This document shows, piece after piece, positions 1-10,379 of a DNA stretch of 64,000 bases. Where the stretch lies: NCBI GenBank assembly GCA_963971225.1, contig OZ020269.1, forward strand, positions 44,413,264-44,477,263, in the 5' to 3' direction. The stretch is from Melieria omissa (lineage: Eukaryota; Arthropoda; Insecta; Diptera; Ulidiidae). The number at the start of each line of letters is the position of its first letter. Position 1 is the stretch's first letter. Below the pieces are notes generated by a model. It ran no database searches. It was not told the DNA's origin and saw only the letters and a program-made list of their open reading frames with translations. Position numbers and translations under genes: made by a program.

Positions 1-481
1 TAAAGAATGTAAATGCTAGAGTGAAAACAATTGAAAGATTTTTTGACAAGGGTGAAAAACAACGAAAATATTCGTTATATTAAATAGCAAATTTCACTTT
101 CGTTCGTAATATAGAACCACCAATGAAACGTTCGAACCTGCCATTAGTCATATCTTTCGGCAGAGTAAATGGTGCGGGTATTAAACAAGGGGGCGTTGCA
201 CCGCCATACAAGCCAAATCTCTTATATAGAATATCTTTTCTTCTATAAATTCTTCTATAAATTTTAAGTCGTACAACATTGACATTTAGTACCTCGTCGT
301 CCCATAGATGAGTCATTCCACTGGTAAGATTTGATGGGCGTTGGCCAAGGGGCATGGAATTTGTGGATTTTTTGGAGCCAAATATTTTTCTGAACTATAA
401 GTCGCACAGGAATGAAACTAAGTACGAACCTACCATTTATTCATATCTTTCGACAGAGGGAATTGTGCGGATATTGAATAT
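1..481. other. Intergenic, with an imperfect direct repeat
   Basis: No gene is supported here. Two stretches, about 108-193 and 397-481, resemble one another: each has an AATGAAAC block, then GAACCT(G/A)CCATT, then CATATCTTTCG, then a GGG/GCGG(G/A)TATT block. They look like two diverged copies of a repeat unit about 290 bp apart. The second copy runs up to the ATAT where element A1 inserted. The short open frames in this stretch have no recognisable domain. Confidence 0.4.
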
Positions 482-925
482 TGTAACGATAAGACAGTCT
501 GTCGCTGTGCAAAGCAACCCTGCCGCTACGTGCCGTGCTATAATCCAATCTGGCAACGACGGCCGCGATGGTAACTTTTAGTCCAATCTGGCAACGACGG
601 CCGCGATAATAACTTTTAGTCCAACCTGGCAATGATGGAAACTTTTAGTCCACTCCGGAATGTGCAGGAACGATCTGCGCGATGGGCTGGCAGGTATAAA
701 AGGCAACCGGGTGCGGCGCAGCGAGTCAGTCTGGTTTTGACAAGTGAAGTTGCCACACGGAGTGATTAAGCAAATACTTAAGTGTACGAACAGTAAAATG
801 TAAACTGTGAATAATAAAGTGACTGTTGGTTTATTCTATTGTCTGCGTTTAAGAAACTGTGTTTTATTTTCAAATTACACAATCCAGAGAAACGTAACAG
901 CCCACTAGACTTAGTATTCGTAACA
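482..925 (+). repeat. A1 5' LTR
   Basis: This 444-bp repeat starts TG and ends CA. It contains a TATAAAAGG promoter box at about 695 and AATAAA at about 811. The part upstream of the TATA box carries several imperfect copies of a unit built around CTTTTAGTCCAAYCTGGCAA. It matches the A4 LTR better than it matches this element's own 3' LTR, for example in the block GTACGAACAGTAAA. Confidence 0.9.
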
Positions 926-927
926 TT

Positions 928-945
928 TGGCGTCAGAAGTGGTAT
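928..945 (+). promoter_or_regulatory. Minus-strand primer-binding site of A1
   Basis: TGGCGTCAGAAGTGG starts two bases after the LTR. The sister copies read TGGTGTCAGAAGTGGG (A2 at 8903, A3 at 16461, A4 at 24596). This would pair with a tRNA ending CCCACTTCTGACACCA. I take that to be tRNA-Leu from memory; a comparison with the host tRNA set would settle it. Confidence 0.6.
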
Positions 946-994
946 TGTGGAAAATTGAAAATAACTAAATAAATAAAATTATAAAAGTACGGAC

Positions 995-2617
995 ATGGTT
1001 AAACTCGAGCTGCTGAAGGTAGACCAGCTGAAGAAGGAGCTGGCTGCCTGGAATTTGCCGACTGCTGGCGCGAAGGTGGAGTTGCAGTTGCGCTTGCGAG
1101 AAGCATGTGAGGCACGAGGCGTCGATTGGACTGTGCACGAGTTCGGAGCACAAGAACTGGAGGCGTCGGCCAAGGTGGACGAGTCGCCTGCTGGTGCTGC
1201 TTCGCTACAGAGTACAGCGGCTGCACCAATACAAGCGTTGGACATGAGCCAACTAATGGCTGCACTCAAAGGCATGTCGGCGCAAATGGAAACAGCGAAT
1301 CGAGAAATGGCAGCGAAGCTGGAAACTACGAATCGAGAAATGGCAGCGAAGCTGGAAACTACGAATCGAGAAATGGCAGCGAAGCTGGAAACTACGAATC
1401 GAGAAATGGCAGCGAAGCTGGAAACTACGAATCTCGAAATTTCGGCAAAAGTCGAGACTGCAAATCGTGAAATGTCGGCGCAGATGTCTGCGAAAATGGA
1501 AACGGCGACCCAGGAAATATCGGCGCAAGTGGCATAGCGAATGGAAGTCAAGCTTCAGGAAAATTCTGCGCGTTTGGAGCAGAAAGTGGAGGAAATCTCA
1601 GACAGGATTAATGGGAAAGTCGAGCACCTGGAGACGCGGGTAGAGCACTTGGATCAACGAGTCGACGACCTGGATGATGCCCTGAACAATCGAGTTGGCG
1701 ACCTGGATGATTCCCTGAACAAACGTGTTGACGGTCTTGATGATTCCCTGAACAAACGAATTGATAGTATGGAAGACTCGATGAAAAGGAAAATGGACGA
1801 GCGGCTTAGGGAGGTACAGCGAGAGAATGGTTGCCGCCGGTTCCGGAAAGTGTTGCCACCCGAGCAGAAGTGCCTACCTATGATGGGACTACGCCGTTCG
1901 ATACATTCAAGCTGCAATTCGACCTGGCTGCTTTGGAAAATCAGTGGACCGATATCAGGAAGGGTCGGAGATTGGCACTGGCGCTGAAAGGTCCTGCGGC
2001 TGAGGTAATAAAATCAGTTCCAGAATGTCTACGAAGTGAGTACGAGACCGTCATAAGGGCGCTGGCAGCCAAATACAGCGACGAGCACAACAGAACGCTG
2101 TACTATTGTGAACTGAAGAACCGCAGGCAAAGATCCAACGAGGCGCTGCAGACATATGCAGCAGACATTGAGCGGCTCGTGCAGATGTGCTACCCGTCCT
2201 TCGGCGCTGATGATCTCGAGAGGATGAAGATAGTCGTTTATTGAAGGTCTTCATGACCCGGAGACACGTCGCAGTGCGTTGATGATGGGCAAGCCGACAT
2301 TTAGGGAGACGGTGACCAGCGCGATGACATATGAGGCGACATGGATTGGGAGCACTCGGTATGCACCTGCAAGGATACGCCAGATCCAGCCAGACAACGA
2401 CATTACGATCCAGGCCATAAGCTCTGAGCCACCGGACAGGCCACGAGTGGTCTCCCTAAAGTTGTTTGCTGGGTATGTGGCAAGCAGGGCCACATATCAC
2501 GAGACTGCCGCCAACGAAAGAGGCGTTCCCGTTCTCGATCGCAATCGCCTGAAGCGAGGAATACTGACAATCGAGGCTCAGCCAACAAGCGTAGGGCTGA
2601 GGACGAGGAGCCGTTAA
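995..2617 (+). pseudogene. gag of A1, broken
   Basis: Gag forms the particle core and binds the RNA. The frame starts at 995 (MVKLELLKVDQLKKELA). Residues 3-38 fit a SAP-type DNA/RNA-binding helix-extended-loop-helix, with the typical LPTAG turn. Next comes a long coiled coil made of 11-residue repeats (about residues 90-270), then a Retrotrans_gag-type capsid block starting near PTYDGTTPFDTFKLQ. A stop codon at 1535-1537 interrupts the coiled coil. Frameshifts near 1850, 2232 and 2450 break the capsid and destroy the CCHC zinc knuckle that A2 retains. The homologous but differently damaged frames of A2 and A3 confirm these breaks. Confidence 0.85.
1297..1428 (+). repeat. 33-bp tandem repeat in gag, four perfect copies
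   Basis: Four identical 33-bp units start at 1297, 1330, 1363 and 1396, each beginning GAATCGAGAAATGGCAGC. Each encodes the 11-residue unit NREMAAKLETT. Weaker relatives of the unit continue on both sides. A2 and A3 have the same region with fewer and less regular copies, so copy number varies between elements. Confidence 0.93.
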
Positions 2618-2639
2618 ACTGAAACGGGTCAGCCCAAAG

Positions 2640-3026
2640 GGGCGTGAGCTGATCCCCACAATCTGCCGCCCCACCATCCTTGTCTCACAGCTGAAACGAC
2701 AGCCCAGCAGCTTGACAATTGAAGGAAGGATAGATGGAAAGTTGTTCGTGTTGACACTGGATACTGGAGCATATTCGATCATAAAAAGGAAGCTGCTGAA
2801 GTACTGGGAACCGCTGCATGGCATACAGATGCGGACTGCGACTGGCGAGCGCGCGCCGGTGAGAGGGAAAGTTACAAAAACGATTGCTATCGGCACCAGC
2901 AGCCTGGAACATGAGTTCATCGTCGCGGATATAATGGACGACGTGATTATCGGCGTGGATTTCATGATTAGGCACGGTTTTACGCTGGACCTGAAGGAAA
3001 ATGTGCCAACGTTGAATTCCCGCTAA
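2640..3026 (+). pseudogene. Retropepsin (protease) region of A1 pol
   Basis: This aspartic protease would cut the Gag-Pol polyprotein. The segment has the retropepsin signature LDTGA at about 2755-2769 and the flap/hydrophobic block VIIGVD at about 2944-2961. The active-site triplet is followed directly by YSII. A2 has LDTGASYSII, so A1 lacks one codon next to the catalytic Asp. The frame ends at 3026 and the following linker continues in another frame. It lies in the -1 frame relative to gag, as is common in this superfamily. Confidence 0.8.
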
Positions 3027-3079
3027 GGAAGGTTGTATCGTGTCAACACAGGAGGATACCAGCGAATTCTGAGGCGATT

Positions 3080-4256
3080 GTGTGGGCAAAGGTGGACGAG
3101 GACGATGGGACGAGTCGGCTGTGGGTAGTAGAAGCACCGAAACAAGGACACGACAACATCATCATCGGACGTACATTAGTGGAACCTAAAAATGGCAGAA
3201 TACCGGTCAGAATACTGAACCCCCTGAATGCACCCAGATATGTCGGGAAAGGTGAGGTAATTGGCGAGTGTAAGGAAGCTGTAGCAGTGGTCAATTGCGA
3301 GAGTAGCCCGCCTGGAGGTAATAAGAAGAGCGGTGTTAACATGGACGCCATACCGCAGGAGAACCAGTGGAGCAGCGAGTTGACGGCCAAGCAGAAACAG
3401 AAGGCGAGGTTACTCCTGCAGCACTATGGGTCAATATTTGCGGCAGAAGCAGGCGGAAGAACAGCCATAGTGAAGCACAACATCGACACCGAAAGTGCAA
3501 AACCGATTCGCCAACCGCCAAGACGAGTTCCTCTGGCCAAGAGGGAGGAGGGCATGTTCTTTGATCGAGAACATGCGGAAAGACAAGGTCATAGAGCCTT
3601 CTTCGGGCCCCTGGTGCTCGCCGGTCGTGCTAGTCAAGAAAAAAGATGGCAGTACCCGGTTTTGTGTGGACTATCGGAAGCTCAATGATGTAACCAAGAA
3701 GGACAGTTATCCACTACCTCGGATCGATGACACCCTGGACACACTGTCAGGCACGCAGTGGTTCTCCACACTCGACTTACGCAGGGGCTATTGGCAGGTA
3801 GAGCTTGCAGACAAGGACAAGGAGAAAACGGCTTTCAGCGTTGGCGATGGTTTGTGGCAGTTCACCGTCATGCCGTTTGGACTCTGCAACGCACCAGCAA
3901 CATTCGAGCGGCTAATGGAACGCGTGCTAAAAGGGCTGCATTGACGGACGTGTCTGGTGTACCTCGACGACATAATCGTGATGGGTAAAAACTTCGACGA
4001 CCTCCTGGGAAAGCTAAATGAGGTATTCCAGCGGATACGAGAAGCCGGGCTTAAACTCAACCCAAAGAAGTGCTCGCTGTTCCAAAAGGAGGTCAAGTAT
4101 CTGGGTCATACGGTTTCCGCCCGCGGAGTACATACGGATGAAGGCAAAATCACGGCGGTGAAGGAGTGGCCCCGGCCACGCAATCTACACGAACTCCGCA
4201 GTTTCCTGGATCGTGCACATACTACCTCCGATTTGTTCCAGGATTCGCGAACATAG
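3080..4256 (+). pseudogene. Reverse transcriptase region of A1 pol
   Basis: The RT would copy element RNA into DNA. Blocks seen in order: the pre-RT linker, a PSSGPWCSPVVLVKKKDGS block, LDLRRGYWQV, AFSVGDGLWQFTVMPFGLCN, and the catalytic YLDD near 3960. It is split by a frameshift near 3545 (A2 is intact there), a TGA near 3942 where A2 has TGG, and a frameshift near 4210 that A2 shares. About 615 bp from 4026 to 4641 is identical to A2 as far as I can read, which explains the shared lesion. Confidence 0.85.
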
Positions 4257-4431
4257 CCAGCAGCCTGCACAAACTGACGAAAAAGAGCCAAGCTTTTGAG
4301 TGGAACGAGGAGCATGAACAGGCTTTTGCACGTCTGAAGGAAAAACTGTGCAGTGCTCCAATTCTGGCCTTCCCCGTGCCTGGGGAGATGTTTATGCTGG
4401 ATACAGATGCATCGGGAATAGTATTGGCGGT

Positions 4432-6174
4432 GTGCTATCACAGATAATAGACGGCCAGGAGCAAGTGATAGCGTACTACAGTAGGGTTCTATCGAAACCG
4501 GAACGCAACTACTGTGTGACACGGAGAGAACTGCTGGCGGTATTGGACTGCGTAAAACACTTCCACAAATATCTGTATGGACAAAGGTTTCGCCTGCGCA
4601 CAGATCATGCGGCATTGAGATGGCTCCTGAACTTTAAAGACCCTGAAGGGCAATTGGCGCGGTGGATCGAGCGACTGCAGAGCTACGACTACACGATAGA
4701 GCATCGCAAGGGCAGTAGCCATGGAAATGCCGATGCCTTGTCCCGCCGTCCGTGCAAAGTCGAATGCAGGCAATGCTCGCGAGCCGAAAGCAAAGAACAG
4801 ATAGTGGACGTCCGGTTGGTCAGCGTCATGCCAGAGGAAGAGTGGTCTGCGGAGAGGCTACAAAAAGACCAGAGTGAGGATGCGGATCTTGCCAAAATCG
4901 TCGAAGGCAAGGAGCAAGGCGCACGTCCAGACTGGCAGGAGATGACCGGTGAAAGCCCGATCGCGAAGGCTTACTGGGCACAGTGGAAATGTCTGCGGCT
5001 GAAGGAAGGATGCCTGTACCGCGAATGGGAGAGCGCGGATGGTCGGACCAGCAACCCCCTAATGGTAGTGCCGAAATGCAGAATCAACGAGGTCATCGAG
5101 GCATACCATAACGACTCCAGTGGAGGGCACCTAGGCATCAGCAAAACCGTCGCCAAAATAAAAAGACGATTCTACTGGGAAGGATGTCAGGAGCCTGTAG
5201 CCGAGTGGATTAAGAGCTGTGACCGATGTTCAGCCGCGAAAAGGCCGACAAGAAAATCTCGAGGCCGCATGCAACAGTACAACGTGGGAGCGCCCTTCGA
5301 GCGGATTGCTATGGACGTCGCCGGCCCATTCCCAACTAGCAGTCAAGGCAACAAATATGTGCTGGTTGTAATGGATTACTTCAGCAAATGGCCCGAAGTG
5401 TACCCTATTCCTAACCAGGAGGCCACTACGATCTCGGAAAAGCTGGTAAACAACTGGGTAGCCAGGTTCGGAGTTCCGTTGGAGTTGCACTCCGATCAAG
5501 GCCGGAATTTCGAGTCTGCGGTATTCAAGGAAGTGTGTGAGCTGCTGGGAATAAAGAAAACGCGTACCACTCCTTTGCACCCACAGTCCGACGGCATGGT
5601 GGAACGCTTTAACCGGACACTGGAGGAATACCTGCGGAAAGTGGTAGGCAGGAATCAAAAGGAGTGGGACACGCATATCCCCCTGTTCCTGATGGCGTAT
5701 AGGTCAGCCCCGCACGACACGACATCACTCACTCCAGCCCGAGCAGTGTTCGGCACAGAGTTGCGGTTACCCGCTGACTTGAAGTTCGGGGTAGTCGGCA
5801 CAACGGGAGGCGCTAAGACGGACTACGTGGTCAATAAGCGGGCGGAACTGGAGGAAATTCACCAGTTTATAAGGGGCCGCACCAAACTGGTCAGCGATAA
5901 GGCGAAAGCCAGATACGATCTACGGGCCAACTCAGCAGGGTTCCAAGAAGGCGATTTGGTAATGCTCTACAACCCGCAGCGGAGGAAAGGTTTGTCTCCG
6001 AAACTTCAAGCGTCATGGGAAGGACCTCACGAAGTCGTGACTAGGATTAACGACGTGGTATACCGGATTCAACGTTGCAGCCATAGAGGCGCTAAGCTGA
6101 AGGTAGTCCATTTGGAGCGCCTGGCGCCTTATCACAGCGGAACCTCGGCACTTGTTCGGGACGAACAAGTCTAA
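4432..6174 (+). pseudogene. RNase H and integrase of A1 pol, long open frame
   Basis: An open frame of about 580 codons. RNase H comes first (GGVLSQIIDGQEQ, RTDHAALRWLL, IEHRKGSSHGNADALSR). The integrase zinc-binding module follows (HNDSSGGH then CDRC, about 5105-5230). The catalytic core has Asp at 5314, Asp at 5494 and Glu at 5602, giving the D-35-E spacing of Ty3/gypsy integrases. A C-terminal GPY/F-type module is recognisable at WEGPHEVVTRINDVVYRIQ. The frame ends just before the 3' LTR with DEQV. Its N-terminal side is cut from the rest of pol by a frameshift near 4425, which is also present in A2. Codons upstream of 4432 in this frame are not genuine. Confidence 0.88.
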
Positions 6175-6185
6175 GTGGTGGGCAG

Positions 6186-7177
6186 TGTAACCAAAAGACA
6201 GTCTGTCGCTGTGCAAAGCAACCCTGTCGCTACGCGCCGTGCTATAATTCAATCTGGCAATGACGGCCGCGATAAAAAGGGAAACTTTTAGGCCAACCTG
6301 GCAATGATGGAAACTTTTAGGCCAACCTGGCAATGATGGCAACTTTTAGTCCAACCTGGCAATGATGGAAACGATCATCATGGAAACCTTTAGTCCACTC
6401 CGGAATGTGCGAGTACGATCTGCGCGATGGCCGGACAGGTATAAAAGGCAACCGGGTACGGCGCAGCGAGACAGTCTGATTTTGACTAGTGAAGGTGCCA
6501 CACAGAGTAATTAAGCAAATAATTAAGTGTAAAGACCGTGATGTGTAAATCATTGAAATAAAGTGATTGTTGATTTATTTTATTGACTGCGTTGGAGGAA
6601 CTAATACTACGTTTACATTGAACCCAAATGCGTAGTTTGAGATGAGTCATTTCAAAGTGTTTACATTGCCTCATTCGCATTGCATTTGCATTTTGTTTGG
6701 CAGCTAATGTCAAATGCTCAATGCTCATCTCCTCTTGCCGCAGCACATAGATCAGCGCTTCTCCGGCTACTGACTAAAGAATTTGTTGTTTTTTTGCTGC
6801 CTGTATGTTCCACACACTGCCATATTTGAATACAAATATATTACATACCTTACATGCTAAGCATATTCTACATATGTGAAGCAGACGAAAATTTCCATTC
6901 AAAATTTCCATTTTGATCATTTTCGTTTGTTTTGATTTTGAACTGTCAAAAAGAACAAAAGCTTTTGAAGCTTTTGAAAGAGCTTTCATTTTGTGATGCG
7001 TTCGATAAAATTGGTCATGTTTTATCGCATTTGCTTCGTCGTAATGCGTGATTTGGCTTCGCATTTGAGAATTTTTGCCCAAATCACGCATTTGGGCTCA
7101 ATGTAAACGTAGTATAAGTGTGTTTTATTTTTAAATTGCACACTCCAGTGATACGTATCAGCCCACTATTCGTAACA
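6186..7177 (+). repeat. A1 3' LTR, interrupted by a MITE
   Basis: It starts TGTAACCAAAAGACAG immediately after a short purine-rich GTGGTGGGCAG, the likely polypurine tract. It has TATAAAAGG near 6440 and AATAAAG near 6556. Without the 510-bp insertion and its 3-bp duplication it is about 479 bp. The unit CTTTTAGKCCAACCTGGCAATGATGG is repeated three to four times upstream of the TATA box. It resembles the A2 5' LTR more than its own 5' LTR. Confidence 0.9.
6605..7114. mobile_element. PIF/Harbinger-type MITE (TACTACGTTTAC family), copy 1
   Basis: A 510-bp insertion with inverted ends TACTACGTTTACATTGA and the matching TCAATGTAAACGTAGTA. It is flanked by TAA at 6602-6604 and 7115-7117; the uninterrupted LTR of A2 has one TAA at this place. 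A 3-bp TWA duplication is the hallmark of PIF/Harbinger. No coding capacity is seen. Copy 2, at 41593-45307, has the same ends and a TTA duplication. Confidence 0.88.
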
Positions 7178-7324
7178 ATATGCTTCTCTTTAAGGGAAGG
7201 GAAGTGACATAACACAAGTCACGCCATACACATTCCATTCCCACACAAATCTCACTGAATAAGCTATCTTGCATTTATTGCAAACAAATAAATGCAGACT
7301 GTTTCCAGTCACCAGTCAAGGTAA

Positions 7325-7990
7325 AGGCTGCGGCCCATAGAATCCATTGCATCCGTTGCGTCAAAGAATCCAACTGACAGCGACGGAATGACGGGGAGAC
7401 TCGACCCAATGAATACGTTGCCAACGGATAAAAAATATATTCTGTGTGTCTGTGAGTAAACGAAAATTGTGTGATTTTTTTTAGTTTTGACAAACATTTT
7501 AATAAACATGGAAATTGACGACGTCCTTGAGTTAGTAATAATGGTTATATTGCTGCATGAAGCGTATGATCAGCTGAAAATCATAAAAAATAAACGAAGG
7601 TTTTGCGTACGGCCGTTGTACCAAAATCGCGACACACGCGGATTTTTTGCCTCCAGCTTTGAAGAAATATACAACAATGATTCCGAACAATTTAAAAAGA
7701 CTGTTCGAATGAGCAAAGACACTTCTAGTTTGCTGTTCAATTTGATTAAAGATGATTTAACAAGCTGCTGCACCGCTTCTATTAATTTTTCTTCAATCAT
7801 ATTGGCAAAATTGAAAACAAACCAAATTTCTGCTTCGAACGAAAATATAAATACAATTTAGAGGACAAGAAAATAATCATTTGTTATTTGTCAAAGTATT
7901 CAACGTACGGCAAAAGTTGAAAGTTGCTCAACTTTGTACGTTACTTAAACTTCGCTCTCACGTACGCAACGGATTCTATGGCCGCAGCCT
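7325..7990. mobile_element. Non-autonomous PIF/Harbinger element with a transposase fragment
   Basis: Ends are AGGCTGCGGCC...ATAGAATCC at the left and the inverted GGATTCTAT...GGCCGCAGCCT at the right. They are flanked by TAA at 7322-7324 and 7991-7993. The 666-bp element contains an open frame that reads like the N-terminus of a Harbinger transposase, so it is an internal-deletion derivative of a coding element. Confidence 0.82.
7508..7861 (+). pseudogene. N-terminal fragment of a PIF/Harbinger (HARBI1-like) transposase
   Basis: From the Met at 7508 the frame reads MEIDDVLELVIMVIL, then KRRFCVRPLYQNRDTRGFF, then FEEIYNNDSEQFKKTVRMS. The pattern of arginine-rich RPLYQNR, FEEI and an RMS block before a hydrophobic helix is typical of insect Harbinger transposase N-termini. 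The DDE catalytic part is absent; the last about 20 residues after SCCTASINF probably come from the deletion junction. Assignment is by pattern recognition of the family. Confidence 0.6.
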
Positions 7991-7993
7991 TAA

Positions 7994-8432
7994 ATCCTAA
8001 GTAGCGCGACTCTTTTTTGGCCGGACACCAAAGGCAGTGTTGCCGCACAAACAGTGTTAGCTCATAACGATTTTCTGTTGGTTTTGGGAGTAAATTTGAT
8101 GCCTAATTTTCTGACTGCTCTTTCCAATCAAGAAAAAAGAAATGTTTGAAAGATTAAATATCTTAACGAAACTGTAAAATTATTGGAGAAATACAACAGT
8201 TATTACCACAATTGATTAAAGTATACAACATTTTAATACAAACTTCAATTTTGCTTTCGCACAAATAATGTCATGATGAAAACATAAAACATTCCGAATC
8301 AATATCAAGGTAATTTTGTTATCGTACAAGGTAAAATGCAAACGACAAAATTTCTTGTTATAATTATTTCAAAATGTGTGTGTTATAGTAAGGTCGTGCA
8401 TCTTCAGAACTCTTAATACGTACTAAAAATAT
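7994..8432. other. Intergenic, no gene seen
   Basis: AT-rich sequence with scattered poly-A and poly-T runs between the Harbinger fragment and copy A2. I see no coding sequence, inverted repeat or RNA gene. It ends in the ATAT target of A2. Confidence 0.4.
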
Positions 8433-8900
8433 TGTAACGATAAGACAGTCTGTCGCTGTGCAAAGCAACCCTGAAGCTACGCGCCGTGCCATAATTCAAC
8501 CTGGCAATGATGACCGCGATAATGGAAACTTTTAGTCCAACCTCGCAATGATGGCCGCGATAATGGAAACTTTTAGTCCAACCTGGCAATGATGGTCGCG
8601 ATCATCATGGAAACCTTTAGTCCACTCTGGAATGTGCCATAACGATCTGCGCGATGGTCGGACAGATATAAAAGGCAGCCGGGTGCGGCGCAGCGAGACA
8701 GTCTGATTTTAACTAGTGAAGGTGCCACACAGAGTAATTAAGCAAATAATTAAGTGTTAAGGCCGTGAAGTGTAAATCATTGAAATAAAGTAATTGTTGA
8801 TTTATTTTATTGAATGCGTTGGAGGAACTAAGTGTGTTTTATTTTCAAATTGCACAATCCAGTGATACGTATCAGCCCACTAGAACTAGTATTCGTAACA
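8433..8900 (+). repeat. A2 5' LTR
   Basis: 468 bp, TGTAACGATAAGACAG to GTAACA. TATAAAAGG lies near 8668 and AATAAAG near 8784. It has the tandem TTTTAGTCCAACCT...GGCAATGATGG units upstream of the TATA box. It is followed at 8903 by TGGTGTCAGAAGTGGG, the primer site. Confidence 0.9.
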
Positions 8901-8985
8901 TTTGGTGTCAGAAGTGGGATTGTGGAAAACTGAAAATAAACAAAAAAATAAATAACTAAATAAATAAAATTATAAAAGCACGGAC

Positions 8986-10348
8986 ATGGTTAAACTCGAG
9001 CTGCTGAAGGTAGAGCAGTTGAAGAAGGAGCTGGCTGCCTGGAATTTGCCGACTGCTGGCGGAAAAGTGGAGTTGCAGCTGCGCTTGCGAGAGCCGTGTG
9101 AGGCACGAGGCATCTATTGGGCTGCGCACGAGTTCGGAACGCAGGAGCTAGAGGCGTCGACCAAGGTGGAGGAATCGCCTGCTGCTGCTGCGTCGCCGCA
9201 AAGTACGGCTGCAGCGGCCGCGCCACTGCGAGCATTGGACATGAGCCTGCTAATGGTTGCACTTAAAAGCATGTTCGAGACTTCCAACCGTGAAATGGCA
9301 GCCAAAAAGGAAAATGAAAATCGCGAAATGGCGGCACAAATGTCAGCGAAGCTGGAAACGACGAATCTCGAAATTTCGGCAAAAGTCGAGACTGTAAATC
9401 GAGAAACGGCGAAACATTCTGCGCGCATAGAGCAGAAGGTAGGGGAAATTTCCAATATGCTAAACGTGAAAGTTGAGCATCTCGAGACGCGAATGGACAA
9501 TTGGGACAAACGAGTTGACGAGATGGGTGAATCCCTGAACAGACGAGTTGACAACCTGGATGAGTCCTTGAACAAACCAGTTGACAATCTGGAAGATTCG
9601 ATGCACAGAAAGATAGACGAACGGCTTCGAGAGGTACAGCCACGAGAATGTTTGCCACCGTTTCAGGATGTTTGGAAAATTGGAAAATCAGTGGACAGAT
9701 ATCAGGAAAGGTCGGAGGTTGGCACTGGCGTTGAAAGGTCCTGCGGCCGAGGTGATCAAATCAGTTCCAGAATGTTTAAGAAGTGATTACGGTGCCATCT
9801 TGAGAGCGTTGGCAGCGAAGTATAGCAACGAGCCCAACCATGCGCTATACTACTGTGAGCTGAAGAACCGCAAGCAAAGAGCCAACGAGGCGCTGCAGAC
9901 ATATGCAGCAGACATTGAGCGGCTCGTACAGTTGTGCTACCCAAAATTTGGTGCTGATGATCTCGAGAGGATGAAGATTGAGTCGTTTATTGAAGGTTTT
10001 CATGATCCAGAAACACGTCGCAGTGCGTTGATGATGGGCAAGCCGACACTTAAGAAGACGGTGACCAGCGCGATGACATATGAAGCGGCATGGATTGGGA
10101 GCATTCGGTATGCACCTGCAAGGATACGCCAGATTCAGTTGGACGACATTCCGATCCAGGCCATAAGCTCCGAGCCACCTGGCAGGCTTGTTTGCTGGGT
10201 ATGTGGCAAGCAGGGCCACATATCACGAGACTGCCGCCAACGAAAGGGGCGTTCCCATTCTCGACCGCAATCGCCTGAAGCGAGGAATACTGACAATCGA
10301 GGCCCAGCCAACAAGTGCAGGGCTGAGGACGGCGAGTCGTTAAGCTAA
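8986..10348 (+). pseudogene. gag of A2
   Basis: The frame opens at 8986 with the same SAP-like N-terminus (MVKLELLKVEQLKKELA) and a coiled coil of 11-residue units. Relative to A1, about 90-100 bp encoding the start of the capsid domain is missing around 9665, with a frame change. From 9668 the frame is open through the capsid and a good CCHC zinc knuckle (CWVCGKQGHISRDC, about 10193-10235) to the stop at 10348. So A2 preserves the part of gag that A1 has lost. Confidence 0.85.
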
Positions 10349-10379
10349 AACGGGTCAGCCCCAAGGGGCGTGAGCTGAT

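Larger units (their letters stand above)
482..7177 (+). mobile_element. Ty3/gypsy LTR retrotransposon, copy A1 (full length, inactive)
   Basis: The element begins TGTAACGATAAG and ends GTAACA, and is flanked on both sides by ATAT (478-481 and 7178-7181). The order is LTR, primer-binding site, gag, protease, reverse transcriptase (RT), RNase H, integrase (IN), LTR. That pol order, RT before integrase, defines Ty3/gypsy (Metaviridae). There is no env-like frame between integrase and the 3' LTR. Several frameshifts and stop codons make it inactive. The 3' LTR is interrupted by a 510-bp MITE. The two LTRs belong to different sequence subtypes (see findings). Confidence 0.93.

Noticed and set aside
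979..1551. Open frame of 190 codons on the minus strand, antisense to gag
   Set aside because: It is a by-product of the 33-bp tandem repeat read backwards (repeated FAVSSFAAISR-type units); similar antisense frames appear opposite gag in A2. No domain.
4106..4615. Minus-strand open frame of 169 codons, present identically at 12191-12700
   Set aside because: The identical translation reflects the identical DNA tract of A1 and A2. It is antisense to RNase H with no recognisable motif.
6100..6186. Possible env-like gene between integrase and the 3' LTR of A1
   Set aside because: Only 11 bp separate the integrase stop from the LTR.
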